Below are positions 44,852 to 54,081 of a stretch of 64,000 bases of DNA, piece after piece. A program made the position numbers and the translations under genes. The stretch spans positions 2,852,001 to 2,916,000 of the forward strand of contig OY759982.1 of the NCBI GenBank assembly GCA_963662895.1, read 5' to 3'. The notes under the pieces were generated by a model that worked only from the letters and a program-made list of their open reading frames with translations, was not told the origin of the DNA and did no database searches. How positions within the stretch are numbered: position 1 is the stretch's first letter; each line of letters opens with the position of its first letter. This DNA comes from GWE2-42-39 sp963662895 (GTDB lineage Bacteria; Bacteroidota; Bacteroidia; Bacteroidales; Prolixibacteraceae).

Positions 44852-46246
44852 TTATAAAGAACCGGTCATTTTTGCGGGGTCAACCCATTGGTCGAATTGT
44901 TCCTCTGTAAGAAAATTAAGCGCCAGTGCCGCTTCTTTTAACGTGGTGTTTTCGACGTGTGCTTTTTTGGCAATTTTGGCTGCTTTGTCGTAACCAATAT
45001 GCGTGTTAAGCGCCGTAACCAGCATCAGTGAATTGTTCATCAATTCGTTGATGCGTGCATCATTAGGCTGAATACCAACAGCACAACGGTCGTTAAACGA
45101 CTGACAGGCATCGGCAAGCAATGTTGCTGATTGCAAAAAGGCATTAATCATTACCGGTTTGAAAACATTGAGTTCGAACTGCCCGTTTGAGCCTGCAATG
45201 GTAATGGTAGTATCGTTACCCATCACCTGTGCACAAACCATCGTAAGCGCTTCTACCTGTGTGGGGTTTACTTTTCCCGGCATAATGGAAGAGCCGGGTT
45301 CGTTGGCAGGAATGGTAATCTCACCGATACCCGAACGCGGGCCTGACGCCATCAGTCGAATGTCGTTTGCTATTTTCATCAAACTCACAGCCAGTTGCTT
45401 AAGAGCACCGTGCGATTCTACAATGGCATCGTGTGCCGCCAAGGCTTCGAATTTGTTTTGTGCCGAAACAAACGGCAACCCGGTGAGTTTTGCAATATTT
45501 TCAGCCACCTTTTCGGCATAACCTTTGGGCGTGTTTAACCCTGTTCCGACAGCAGTACCCCCCAGGGCCAGTTCCGACAGGTGGGACAATGTGTTTTTCA
45601 AGGCTTTAAGACCATGTTCTAGTTGCGACACATATCCTGAAAATTCCTGTTGTAAGGTCAACGGGGTCGCATCCATCCAGTGCGTACGGCCTATTTTTAC
45701 CACATCCTTCATTTCCTGAGACTTGGAAAGCAGTGTGTTTTTCAATAGTTCAATTTTCGGGATGGTATATTCCACCAGTTTTTTACAGGCAGCGATGTGC
45801 ATTGCTGTCGGGAAAGTGTCGTTCGACGACTGCGATTTGTTGACATCATCGTTGGGATGGATAATACGTTCGCCTTCCCCTGGTTTTTTCCCGTTCAGCA
45901 CCTGGCAACGGTTAGCCACTACCTCATTACAGTTCATATTCGACTGTGTACCCGAACCTGTTTGCCAAACTACAAGCGGAAAATGTTCGTCTAATTTTCC
46001 TCCAATAATTTCATCACAGGCTTTTTCAATAAGCGATGCTTTTTCTTTCGGCAATACGCCTAGTTCTGCGTTGGTGATTGCCGCTGCCTTTTTCAGGTAA
46101 CCAAACGCATTAATTATTTCTTTAGGCATAGATGCCTCAGGGCCGATAGGAAAATTCTCGCGTGAGCGTTGTGTTTGTGCCCCCCAATATCTATCTGCCG
46201 GAACCTTTACTTCTCCAAGAGTATCCTTTTCTATTCTGTATTCCAT
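44852..46246 (-). CDS. fumC: Class II fumarate hydratase
   Basis: The 464-residue cytosolic enzyme interconverts fumarate and malate. Signatures seen: SGTQSNMNCNEV, the family signature GSSIMPGKVNPTQ, TGLNTPKGYAEK and a C-terminal GYDKAAKIAKKAH. It is oxygen-stable and iron-free, in contrast to FumA/B, which fits a locus containing flavodoxin and other iron-sparing genes, though that link is inference. The length is standard. It is 53 bp after the LCMT-type gene. Confidence 0.95.
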   Translation of the reverse strand: MEYRIEKDTLGEVKVPADRYWGAQTQRSRENFPIGPEASMPKEIINAFGYLKKAAAITNAELGVLPKEKASLIEKACDEIIGGKLDEHFPLVVWQTGSGTQSNMNCNEVVANRCQVLNGKKPGEGERIIHPNDDVNKSQSSNDTFPTAMHIAACKKLVEYTIPKIELLKNTLLSKSQEMKDVVKIGRTHWMDATPLTLQQEFSGYVSQLEHGLKALKNTLSHLSELALGGTAVGTGLNTPKGYAEKVAENIAKLTGLPFVSAQNKFEALAAHDAIVESHGALKQLAVSLMKIANDIRLMASGPRSGIGEITIPANEPGSSIMPGKVNPTQVEALTMVCAQVMGNDTTITIAGSNGQFELNVFKPVMINAFLQSATLLADACQSFNDRCAVGIQPNDARINELMNNSLMLVTALNTHIGYDKAAKIAKKAHVENTTLKEAALALNFLTEEQFDQWVDPAKMTGSL

Positions 46247-46299
46247 AATTTAATTTTTATGCTTTTTGCTATTAGCTTTTAGCCCTTGGCTAACAGCAA

Positions 46300-47142
46300 T
46301 TATTTCATTTGCTTTTCCTCCATTCTTACATATACCATATGGCAAACTCCCAATATGTCAGGCATAGACAGTATAAATTTTGTTGAGAAGGGAAGTCCTT
46401 TTTTCATTCCTTTGTACATAGGAATTGCACGAACAACTTTCAATCTCTTGTCCCATTTTTCAAGCGATTTTATGGATTTCAGTCCCCATCCACCATCCTG
46501 GGACATACCCATTCCCCCTTTTTTCAATACTTGTTTTTTTGCAACTTTCATCCCCATTGGAGAAAGTGAGTCAAAGAAAAAATCACATTGTCCGAAATGG
46601 TCTGCCATCGAAATAAAGAAGCCTTTTATTTGTTTCTCGTTAGAATAATACAGCACACCTCCGGCAATACATAACAGACCTTTGGGTTTCCCTATCTTGC
46701 GATACCATTCTTTTTCTAAAAATGAAGAAGCAATGCTTTTGTGCCTTTCCGTATCTTGAAAAAAAGACTTTCTCAGCTCAATTACTTCCGGGAAATCCAA
46801 TTCGTAAAACATAATTTTCCCGTTATCAACGCGGTCGAAAGTAGTGTCCAGTCCGCAACCAAGATTTATAATGGTTGCCTCCGGATGTTTTTCTATAAAT
46901 TTTGTAACAGCCCGGTCAATATGAAGGCATCGTGCTACCCATCCTGTTATCGACACTTCATTAAAGTTCGCAGTAATCGTTGAAAAGTCATAATCAAGTT
47001 TATCGATAATTTCAACCGCTTTGTTATCAACTATCCGGGGATTGCTTGTTTTTGTTTCGGTTGCCCGCCCCCATAAAGGCAAAAAAAGTGTTTCCTGTAC
47101 ATTGCCTTTTATTAATTTTATTTTTTGCCTTTTAGTTTCCAT
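46300..47142 (-). CDS. LCMT-type class I SAM methyltransferase
   Basis: The 280-residue protein belongs to the leucine carboxyl methyltransferase-like family (PF04072 type). Features in order: VQETLFLPLWGRATETK, NKAVEIIDKLDYDFS, a SAM site VINLGCGLDTTFDRVDNG (here starting TIINLG) and YELDFPEVIELRKSFF. Bacterial members methylate small molecules in several pathways. It is the third gene after the TetR regulator, 6 bp after the end of the ABC exporter gene, so it should be co-regulated with the exporter. The substrate is unknown. Confidence 0.88.
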   Translation of the reverse strand: METKRQKIKLIKGNVQETLFLPLWGRATETKTSNPRIVDNKAVEIIDKLDYDFSTITANFNEVSITGWVARCLHIDRAVTKFIEKHPEATIINLGCGLDTTFDRVDNGKIMFYELDFPEVIELRKSFFQDTERHKSIASSFLEKEWYRKIGKPKGLLCIAGGVLYYSNEKQIKGFFISMADHFGQCDFFFDSLSPMGMKVAKKQVLKKGGMGMSQDGGWGLKSIKSLEKWDKRLKVVRAIPMYKGMKKGLPFSTKFILSMPDILGVCHMVYVRMEEKQMK

Positions 47143-47148
47143 CTTACT

Positions 47149-48885
47149 TCAATTTACAGCAGCCATTTGTCGTTCTACCATTTTCGCAAAAATTCCGTTT
47201 ATCTTTCTCAACAAATCCGGCGAACCGCTTTCTGCCACCATTCCGTTTTCGAGTACTACAATTTTGTCGGCATTAGCCACGGTACGCATACGGTGGGCGA
47301 TAATCAGCACGGTTTTGTTTTTTATTAATTCCGAAATTCCTGTCTGAATTTTAGTTTCGTTTTCCACATCAAGAGAGGCAGTGGCTTCGTCCAACAAAAC
47401 AATAGGAGCATCTTTCAACAGAGCCCGGGCAATAGAAATACGCTGGCGCTCACCGCCTGACAAGGTTTCCCCGTTTTCGCCAATAATAGTTTTATATCCC
47501 TGGGGCATTTTGCTGACAAATTCATCGCATTGAGCCAGTTTTGCCACCTGTATCACTTCCTCGTCGGTAGCATTGCGTTTTCCAATGCGAATGTTGTCCA
47601 TTACCGAAGTGTTGAACAAGATGACATCCTGAAAAACAACAGAATAATTTTGCAGAAGGGTTTCCGGCTCTATTTCGCTGATATCCTGGCCTCCCAGCAA
47701 TATTTTTCCTTTATCAATATCCCAAAAACGGGCGGCCAGCCTGGCCGAAGTGCTTTTTCCTCCTCCCGAAGGGCCTACCAAAGCAGTTATTTCTCCTTGT
47801 CTGGCGGTAAATGATACATTCTGCAATACCTGTTTTCCTTCCTCGTAAGAAAAATCTACATTCCTGAATGTAATATCGTAATTGTCCGGTTTAAATTTGG
47901 TTTTTCCCTGCTGAACAGGCAGGGCTTCCATCTCGTTCATGCGGTTGATACGCACATTGAGATAAAACAATGCTGCAAGATTATTAAAAACTTCATTTAA
48001 AGGGTTATAAATACTGGCTGCTATCATCAGGAAGATAAGGTATTTGAATAAAACGATGCTACCCGATGCCACCAAATTCGCCCCCACGATAATAACCCCG
48101 GCTAATCCCAGCTTTAAAAAACTTTGAGCTGAATTTACCAATATTCCGACTAATAATTCGCCGCGTATGAGTTGGTTTTCGTATTTATCAACGGTTTTAT
48201 TTAATTCTTTAACGTATGTATCTTCCTGTTTATACGATTTAATTTCTTGAACGGTATCCAGGCCTTCCTGTATTTTTTCGCTCACATTACGCTTGGTTTG
48301 GTAGCCTGCCTGATTTTCCCGGTTAATCATCTTTTTAGCAATAATGAGAATTAAAGCGGCAAAAGGAACTACCCAGAATAACGCTAACGACAATTGCCAA
48401 TTATAGAAGAACAATCCGGTAGCAATCAACATAATACTAATAATGGATGCAAACAGTTGAGGCACCGCGTGCGAGAAAGTATGCTCCAAATCGGTGTTGT
48501 CGTTCATGATGGTTGAGGTAAGATCGGAAAGGTTCTTCACTCCGAAAAATGCCAGGGGTAACTTGCGGAGTTTCTCTGCAAGGGAAATACGGCGGTTGGC
48601 GCTTTCCTCGTAAATAGTTGTATAAGTGCTTTTATATTGTGCCATCGCTATGATGAACATAATCACCATAAAACCCAGCCCAAGCAAAACATAGTACCCT
48701 ACCCCGTGAGTGATGATGGAAGAGGGGGCAATCACCTTGTTCAGATATTCTTCGAGGAAGAAAAAGATGAACACTGCCGGAAGCATAAGCGCTATATCAA
48801 GCAAAGTGGTGAAAAGAGTCCCTTTTATAAAATCTTTTGCCCCTTTTTCAGAAAGGGCTAAGCGTTTTTGTAGTATCGTAATCAT
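47149..48885 (-). CDS. ABC exporter half-transporter, ATP-binding/permease (subunit 2)
   Basis: The frame extends to 48960, but the ATG at 48885 (MITILQKRLALSEKG) fits the usual half-transporter start and gives 578 residues. Six membrane spans (about 20-300) precede the nucleotide-binding domain with Walker A GPSGGGKST, signature LSGGERQR and Walker B IVLLDEATA, and the H-loop IIAHR. With the partner at 48924 it forms a heterodimeric type IV exporter, in the style of YbtPQ/IrtAB, whose relatives handle siderophores. The substrate is not determined. Confidence 0.9.
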   Translation of the reverse strand: MITILQKRLALSEKGAKDFIKGTLFTTLLDIALMLPAVFIFFFLEEYLNKVIAPSSIITHGVGYYVLLGLGFMVIMFIIAMAQYKSTYTTIYEESANRRISLAEKLRKLPLAFFGVKNLSDLTSTIMNDNTDLEHTFSHAVPQLFASIISIMLIATGLFFYNWQLSLALFWVVPFAALILIIAKKMINRENQAGYQTKRNVSEKIQEGLDTVQEIKSYKQEDTYVKELNKTVDKYENQLIRGELLVGILVNSAQSFLKLGLAGVIIVGANLVASGSIVLFKYLIFLMIAASIYNPLNEVFNNLAALFYLNVRINRMNEMEALPVQQGKTKFKPDNYDITFRNVDFSYEEGKQVLQNVSFTARQGEITALVGPSGGGKSTSARLAARFWDIDKGKILLGGQDISEIEPETLLQNYSVVFQDVILFNTSVMDNIRIGKRNATDEEVIQVAKLAQCDEFVSKMPQGYKTIIGENGETLSGGERQRISIARALLKDAPIVLLDEATASLDVENETKIQTGISELIKNKTVLIIAHRMRTVANADKIVVLENGMVAESGSPDLLRKINGIFAKMVERQMAAVN

Positions 48886-48923
48886 ATGTATATTTCTTTT
48901 AAAGGTTCTTTGTTGTTCATATT

Positions 48924-50699
48924 TTAAACAGCTACTTCCATCTTTTTCCCAATAGTCCATTTTACAGACTGTTGATATTCATTCCACATTTTTGTATAGG
49001 TTCCCTGTTTTTGCAGTAATTCCTGATGCGTGCCCTGTTCGGCAATTTTTCCTTCATTAATCACCAGAATATTGTCGGCATCCTGAACACTGGTAAGCCG
49101 GTGGGCAATCATTAACACCGTTTTCCCTTCGGCAAGTTTTCCAAGCGCTTTTTGTATCAAGTGTTCATTTTCAGGGTCGGTGAAAGCGGTTGCTTCATCA
49201 AGTACCACTATCGGGGCATCTTTTAAAATAGCCCTTGCCAACACGATACGTTGCTGTTCTCCTCCTGAGAGGTAGGTTCCTTCGGTTCCTATTTGGGTAT
49301 TCAATCCGTTAGGCAGTTTGTCGATGATTTCACGGCATTGCGCCAAATCAACCACCCGGTTTACTTCGTCCAAAGTAGCATGAGGGGTTCCGTATTTGAT
49401 ATTTTCTAAAAGAGTTGTTTTAAACAAACGTGTATTTTGAAAAACGAAAGAAATATGGTCCATTAAATCTTTCGGATCAACATCTTTCACGTTGATGCCG
49501 CCAATTGAAACCTCCCCTTCACCGGCATCCCAAAAACGGGGGACAAGGCGGGCAATGGTCGTTTTTCCACCTCCCGAAGCGCCTACCAGTGCCACTGTTT
49601 TCCCTTCTGAAATATCAAAACTGACATTGTCAATTGCTTTTTTGTTTGCCCGGGGATAGCTGAACGAAACATTTTTAAAACGAACATCGTGCCCGTCCAA
49701 TGCTTTCGGGTTGGCCGGCACAGGCAACTGATTTTCGGAGGTAAGGTTTTCTAAACGGTCGATAGCCTCTTTTGCCTGGCCGAGTGCCTGGTTCATATAC
49801 ATACTTTTCATAATACTTTGCGAAAAAACAGGAGTGATAAGTATATAAAGGAACATATTGAGAATAACCGTTGCATAATCACCGGTGTTTCCGATAAGCA
49901 AAATTGCAACAGGAACGATAAAAAATGAAAAACCATTGATAATTACAGTATAGGTCGACATTGGAATCCTCCACATTCTTGTGTATTTTGAAACCATTTC
50001 TTTGTATTTGACAATACTGTTGTGGAAATTTTTGAAAGAGAAAACGGTTTGCCGGAACACTTTAACTACCGGAATTCCGCGTACGTATTCAACTGCTTCG
50101 GTATTCATTTCTTCGAGCGAATCCATATAGCTTCTCATAAAATACCGTCCTCTTTTGCCCATCATAAATCCCATTATAAACATCGAAAGAGCAACAGGAA
50201 CAAGGCAGGCAAGGCCAAGGCGCCATTCGAAAACAAATATTAACACAACAGCGGTTGCAGGCATCACAACAGTTGCAGCAAGGTCGGGCATCTGGTGTGC
50301 CAGGAAGCTGTGCGTGATGCTGGCGTTGTCGTCAATGATTTTACGGATACGGCCACTCGTATTGTTGTCGAAAAAGCCAAGTGGCATACCTACCACTTTT
50401 TTCATCGCATACCTTCGCATATTGCATTCAACGCGGAATGCAGCAAGATGAGAAACAGACAACGCCAAAAAATAAGTAATAATACTGGCAACAGCCAAAC
50501 CGGCAGCCCACCATGCATAGGTGTGAATAAGCCCGGAAGAGGAAGCTCCACCTGCCGTGATAAATTCACGAATGATAAACCAGATTAAAATGTACGGAGC
50601 CATCCCCGCCAGGGCACTCAGTGCCGACAACACCAACGATGCAGGCAGAAGTGCTTTCCTGCCAGTCATGTAAGTTTGTAGTTTTGATAGTGTACTCAT
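48924..50699 (-). CDS. ABC exporter half-transporter, ATP-binding/permease (subunit 1)
   Basis: The 591-residue protein has six membrane spans, then a nucleotide-binding domain with Walker A GASGGGKTT, signature LSGGEQQR, Walker B IVVLDEATA and H-loop IAHR. The gene starts just downstream of an operator-like GAACAATGTTC at 50798 and precedes the second half-transporter by 38 bp. The TetR gene lies upstream on the same strand, so the pair is likely under its control. By family it could also import a metal-siderophore complex. Confidence 0.9.
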   Translation of the reverse strand: MSTLSKLQTYMTGRKALLPASLVLSALSALAGMAPYILIWFIIREFITAGGASSSGLIHTYAWWAAGLAVASIITYFLALSVSHLAAFRVECNMRRYAMKKVVGMPLGFFDNNTSGRIRKIIDDNASITHSFLAHQMPDLAATVVMPATAVVLIFVFEWRLGLACLVPVALSMFIMGFMMGKRGRYFMRSYMDSLEEMNTEAVEYVRGIPVVKVFRQTVFSFKNFHNSIVKYKEMVSKYTRMWRIPMSTYTVIINGFSFFIVPVAILLIGNTGDYATVILNMFLYILITPVFSQSIMKSMYMNQALGQAKEAIDRLENLTSENQLPVPANPKALDGHDVRFKNVSFSYPRANKKAIDNVSFDISEGKTVALVGASGGGKTTIARLVPRFWDAGEGEVSIGGINVKDVDPKDLMDHISFVFQNTRLFKTTLLENIKYGTPHATLDEVNRVVDLAQCREIIDKLPNGLNTQIGTEGTYLSGGEQQRIVLARAILKDAPIVVLDEATAFTDPENEHLIQKALGKLAEGKTVLMIAHRLTSVQDADNILVINEGKIAEQGTHQELLQKQGTYTKMWNEYQQSVKWTIGKKMEVAV

Positions 50700-50797
50700 A
50701 TTTTTTCTTTAAGCCGGAAGTCCAAAGTCTGAAATAGACAGGAAACCTCCGTTTGTTATTTATTGTTGTTTGATTGTTTGATTAATTTCTGAAAAGA

Positions 50798-50808
50798 GAA
50801 CAATGTTC
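50798..50808. promoter_or_regulatory. TetR operator candidate upstream of the ABC exporter
   Basis: GAACAATGTTC is an inverted repeat and the exact reverse complement of the site at 51450-51460. It overlaps the tetR stop codon and stands about 100 bp before the exporter ATG at 50699. Confidence 0.65.
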
Positions 50809-51445
50809 ATATTTGTTCAAAAAATTTTTGATCTTCTATCCGCATGACTCTTTTCCAACCGGAGGTTCCAAATTCCATATATTCCCTGATAAAGTCTTCC
50901 AGCGCTTTGTGAGACAGGTCGTGCATTACTAATTCGGCTATTATGCTCATCCACCATGAACTCATGGTATGGATAAAGAAATCCGAAACATCTCCGTTAA
51001 TCGATGGATATTTTTGTTTCATCAGTGCTATATACTCCTTTCCTGTCCGGGTGTGTTGTTCGGTGCATTCCTCACGGTAATTTTCGAGTGATGAGCCTGC
51101 TGATCTAAAAAGCAACAGCTTGAAATCTTCCTTATAATTAGCGACAAGCTCCACAAACATGTTTATCTGGCTGTGCATATACTCATCCGAACTGAAAATA
51201 TCAACACTAATGTATTTGGAACTGTTATGCTCCAGCATTACCTCATCAATCGCCTTCAATAAGCCGGAAAGCACTTCACAGAATATTTCATCTTTACTGG
51301 TGAAATAGTTATAGATGTTGCTCAATCCAACTCCTGATTTTTTGGCGATAGTTCGCATGGATGCGTCTTTAAAATTTTTTCCCAGAAATTCCTCACGGGC
51401 TATTTTTAAAATTATCTTCCGTATATCGCCTTTTTGTATTTGCAT
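50807..51445 (-). CDS. TetR family transcriptional repressor
   Basis: The protein has 212 residues from the ATG at 51445 (MQIQKGDIRKIILK); the frame goes back to 51505 but would run over the operator. The N-terminal HTH is typical: ILKIAREEFLGKNFKDASMRTIAKKSGVGLSNIYNYF. The C-terminal helical ligand domain is unassigned. Matching palindromes lie before this gene and before the exporter, so it probably represses itself and the ABC pair until a ligand binds. A weak promoter, TTG-N20-TCTCTTTG, can be read on the minus strand upstream. Confidence 0.88.
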   Translation of the reverse strand: MQIQKGDIRKIILKIAREEFLGKNFKDASMRTIAKKSGVGLSNIYNYFTSKDEIFCEVLSGLLKAIDEVMLEHNSSKYISVDIFSSDEYMHSQINMFVELVANYKEDFKLLLFRSAGSSLENYREECTEQHTRTGKEYIALMKQKYPSINGDVSDFFIHTMSSWWMSIIAELVMHDLSHKALEDFIREYMEFGTSGWKRVMRIEDQKFFEQI

Positions 51446-51449
51446 AAAT

Positions 51450-51460
51450 GAACATTGTTC
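51450..51460. promoter_or_regulatory. TetR operator candidate at its own start
   Basis: GAACATTGTTC, with extended arms AAATGAACA/TGTTCGTTT, lies four bases before the tetR ATG (51445). It is identical in double-stranded form to the site at 50798-50808. Confidence 0.7.
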
Positions 51461-51670
51461 GTTTATGCAAAGAGACATAAAAGGGTCGGTCGCTACAATC
51501 CCCATTTGTTGGGATTTTACCTTCCTCTTACTCCTAAGAAATAAGGGGTGTGCGACAAATTTCCTTTTTGTATTTCTCCCCAGACAACCTGAAAGGTTTT
51601 CAGAATACCAGGATTATAAAATAGTTGTTCCGCCAGGATATCGTTACTGATATTTTTCGGGAAGTGGCTT

Positions 51671-52504
51671 TTATTGAGAGTTTTTATTAATTCCTGTAAA
51701 CATCGTATATGTTAAAAATCCTGCATAATTCTCATTGTTTGGCAAACTATTTTCATCGTCGGGGTTGGTTATCTTTTTAAAATTTGCCCATAATTCTTCT
51801 GAAACTTCTTGTTCCGACTGCGAATACAACATCTCAAACATCGATGCAACACCTTCCTTTTGTTCAGGACTTAACGGCCCCTGTAAATCGGCAACAAATG
51901 TATGTGACTGAATATTTTTCAATCCGGTTTTCCGCATCCATGCCGGCGTACACATGAAGTGCAGTTCCGGGGCAGTCCCGGGATTGACAGACATAATAGC
52001 CGACTGTGTAGCATTTAATTGTGCTTCAAGCCAGGGATAACCGGGTAATATTTTTTGTGTTGACCAGAACAAAACAGCTATGATACCTCCGGGTTTGGTT
52101 ATGCGTACCATACTTTCGAGAATATCACAGGGATCTTCGGAAATGCACCCCATTTCTTTTGGCCCCGCCCACAAACCGTCGCTACACCAAACCATGTCGA
52201 AAGAGTTATCTCCAAATTCAAGTTGGTTCATATCGCCGACAACAAAAGAGCAATTATCGTCTGCATTTTTCTTTGAAACTCTTTTTTTCGCTTCTTCAAT
52301 GTGGGCTTCGGCCAAATCAAATCCTGTAATTTGGGGATTTTTAAATTCTTCAAGCATCCATTCTATATGGTTGCCTATTCCACAGGGTGCATCCAGTATT
52401 TTGCTTCCTTCTTTTAATGAAATGGATTTCATTGCATTACGAATGGCAGGTTCACTAAGTAAGCCTGTCAGTTCCAATGCTCTCATGTAATATGTTTCGT
52501 CCAT
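51671..52504 (-). CDS. Class I SAM methyltransferase (UbiE/methyltransferase-11 type)
   Basis: The protein has 277 residues from the ATG at 52504 (MDETYYMRALELTGLL); the open frame continues to 52702 through tandem-repeat sequence, so the longer start is unlikely. The SAM site reads KILDAPCGIGNHIEWML, followed by ITGFDLAEAHIEEAKKR, FVVGDMNQLEFGDNSFDMVW and MVRITKPGGIIAV. It is upstream of tetR on the same strand (about 225 bp apart), so it may or may not share its transcript. The substrate is unknown. Confidence 0.85.
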   Translation of the reverse strand: MDETYYMRALELTGLLSEPAIRNAMKSISLKEGSKILDAPCGIGNHIEWMLEEFKNPQITGFDLAEAHIEEAKKRVSKKNADDNCSFVVGDMNQLEFGDNSFDMVWCSDGLWAGPKEMGCISEDPCDILESMVRITKPGGIIAVLFWSTQKILPGYPWLEAQLNATQSAIMSVNPGTAPELHFMCTPAWMRKTGLKNIQSHTFVADLQGPLSPEQKEGVASMFEMLYSQSEQEVSEELWANFKKITNPDDENSLPNNENYAGFLTYTMFTGINKNSQ

Positions 52505-52586
52505 AATATAAATGCAAAAAAGAATTCCATACAACAAATCGGAAATACAGTAATCTCCTTTTTGACAAAAATACGGATTATTCAGA

Positions 52587-52630
52587 AACTTCTGATTAAG
52601 GCTTCCGGAACTTCTGATTAAGGCTTCCGG
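52587..52630. repeat. 22-bp tandem duplication
   Basis: Two perfect, adjacent copies of a 22-bp unit lie at 52587-52608 and 52609-52630, with core CTTCTGATTAAGGCTTCCGG. They are upstream of the methyltransferase gene on the minus strand, so the promoter spacing may be affected. Confidence 0.9.
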
Positions 52631-52684
52631 AATGTCATTTCCAATATTGGCCGGAATCAGTGCTTCTAATATCGATAGATATAT

Positions 52685-52801
52685 CATCGCTTTTTTCAGC
52701 ATTTCATTATTTCCGGCATTACAGGGCGTGATGAAATCGCTGATTTTAACCCGGAAGTTCAGGAAAGCCTGATCTTTATGAGTCGTATTGATGAAGCATA
52801 A
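52685..52801 (+). other. Dispersed-repeat piece joined to a coding-like tail
   Basis: 52688-52715 repeats the TTTTTTCAGCATTTCATTA part of the element at 4441 and 13010. Continuing in one frame, 52727-52801 reads RDEIADFNPEVQESLIFMSR and then IDEA and a stop. The amphipathic, charged composition looks like a protein C-terminus, but no start or upstream homologue is present. It is probably a gene relic; I do not recognise the family. Confidence 0.35.
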
Positions 52802-52866
52802 ATAACTACCAATGTGTTTATTTTTTCAGCCCTGACACACAAATCATATTTTTGTTTGCGAAAAAC

Positions 52867-52968
52867 ATGATGTCGGAAAAACCTGCCTGTATCATAACAC
52901 AGCCTTATTGTTTAACGACCATGTCTCTTTTACGCTGGCAGAAGAATAATCCAATCCGGAAACTTTAG
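52867..52968 (+). other. Short ORF (33 codons) before a hairpin, doubtful gene
   Basis: ATGATG opens a frame reading SEKPACIITQPYCLTTMSLL and ending NPIRKL, with a stop at 52966-52968. A hairpin, CCGGAA/TTCCGG (52956-52975), overlaps the end. It could be a relic or a chance frame. Nothing else is recognised between 52802 and 53009. Confidence 0.2.
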
Positions 52969-53009
52969 CTTCCGGCGCTAAACGGAGCATCCTTTTGATA
53001 ATTTTTTCC

Positions 53010-53387
53010 TTAAATTACCATCCTATCTTTTTCTGCAACAACATGCAGTTTGGCAGGCAAAGCAGTATCTCTGATGGTCGTTTTAGACAGATACCTGTTA
53101 CATTGTAATATCCGGTCATATCCGAGCATAATACCTAAAATAAAATCTTCTTCAGGAGTAAACTCATTCAATTTTTTGTCTCCAAATTGCTGAAGGACAG
53201 AAATACATTCCGGGGCTCCAAAAAAAATATTGATCTTATTGCTTGTAACTTCCTGGATGATAAAAGGGATACCATTTTTTTCAAGCCTCTTAATAACTTC
53301 CTGTTTTAATGAGCTATGTAAAGTATGAAGTACTAAAGACCGGAGTCCCTTTTTATATTCATATATATGATGATTAAATATATGCAT
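53010..53387 (-). CDS. DUF2023 family protein
   Basis: The 125-residue soluble protein matches my recollection of DUF2023: it begins MHIFNHHIYEYKKGLRSLVL and contains INIFFGAPECISVLQQF and FTPEEDFILGIMLGYDRI. The family is small, of unknown function, and commonly lies next to a flavodoxin gene, as here (59 bp apart, same strand, flavodoxin first). A joint role in flavodoxin maturation or iron-limited electron transfer is an inference. Confidence 0.8.
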   Translation of the reverse strand: MHIFNHHIYEYKKGLRSLVLHTLHSSLKQEVIKRLEKNGIPFIIQEVTSNKINIFFGAPECISVLQQFGDKKLNEFTPEEDFILGIMLGYDRILQCNRYLSKTTIRDTALPAKLHVVAEKDRMVI

Positions 53388-53446
53388 CCTGATAACTGTT
53401 CCTAAATTATTAATCAGACATTCCCGAAGATACAGAAACCCGGATA

Positions 53447-53944
53447 TTAAATAAATTCAGAAGAGATTTGTTCCAGCCATTTTTCTACCCTTTTTCCCGT
53501 TTGATCGTACTCATTATCTTCATCAAGAGGGAGTCCTACAAATTTCCCGTCGACATTAGCCGATGAATCATCAAAATCATATTCATCCGGATTAATCCTA
53601 CCAACAATTGTACAACCTTTATCTTTTAGCGCTTCGTATATTGTTCCCATCCCATTAACAAAGGTATCCGGGTATGAAGAGGAATCTCCCAGGCCAAACA
53701 AAGCAATTGTTTTTCCTGTTAAATCGGTTTTGACCAGTGCCGGCAGAAAGGCCTCCCAATCGTCCTGCAAATCTCCCAGTCCCCAGGTAGAAGTTCCTAA
53801 AACAAGGTTTTGGCATTGCTGTATTTCATCAATTGGATTTTTATCTACATTATATGATTCTGCTTTTAACTTTTCTGCTATCGATTTTGCTACACTCTCT
53901 GTATTGCCGGTAGATGAACCGTAAAATATTCCTGTCTTTTTCAT
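53447..53944 (-). CDS. fldA: Flavodoxin (long-chain type)
   Basis: The 165-residue protein has the FMN phosphate loop GIFYGSSTGNTESVAK, the 50s loop GTSTWGLGDLQDDW and the 90s loop GLGDSSSYPDTFVNG. The 20-residue insertion after the fourth strand makes it a long-chain flavodoxin. It carries low-potential electrons in place of ferredoxin, usually under iron limitation. It is first of a pair with DUF2023 and divergent from the AraC regulator at 54189 across a 244-bp AT-rich interval. Confidence 0.95.
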   Translation of the reverse strand: MKKTGIFYGSSTGNTESVAKSIAEKLKAESYNVDKNPIDEIQQCQNLVLGTSTWGLGDLQDDWEAFLPALVKTDLTGKTIALFGLGDSSSYPDTFVNGMGTIYEALKDKGCTIVGRINPDEYDFDDSSANVDGKFVGLPLDEDNEYDQTGKRVEKWLEQISSEFI

Positions 53945-54050
53945 TTTTATTAAATATTACATTGTTGTTAACTCATTTTTATATTACAATTTATATAAAT
54001 ACACCCCAGTCATAGCTAAATTCAACCTCATATATCCTCTTTTTTAGGGA

Positions 54051-54081
54051 TTGTTCAACATACTCTATAATCTTACTTTCG
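54051..54081 (+). promoter_or_regulatory. Possible promoter of the PchR-like gene
   Basis: TTG at 54051-54053, a 20-base spacer and TACTTTCG at 54074-54081 (one mismatch to TAnnTTTG) stand about 108 bp before the start at 54189. Confidence 0.35.

Noticed and set aside
52505..52702. 66-residue N-terminal extension of the methyltransferase
   Set aside because: It translates a 22-bp tandem duplication and repeat sequence; the domain starts cleanly at the ATG at 52504.
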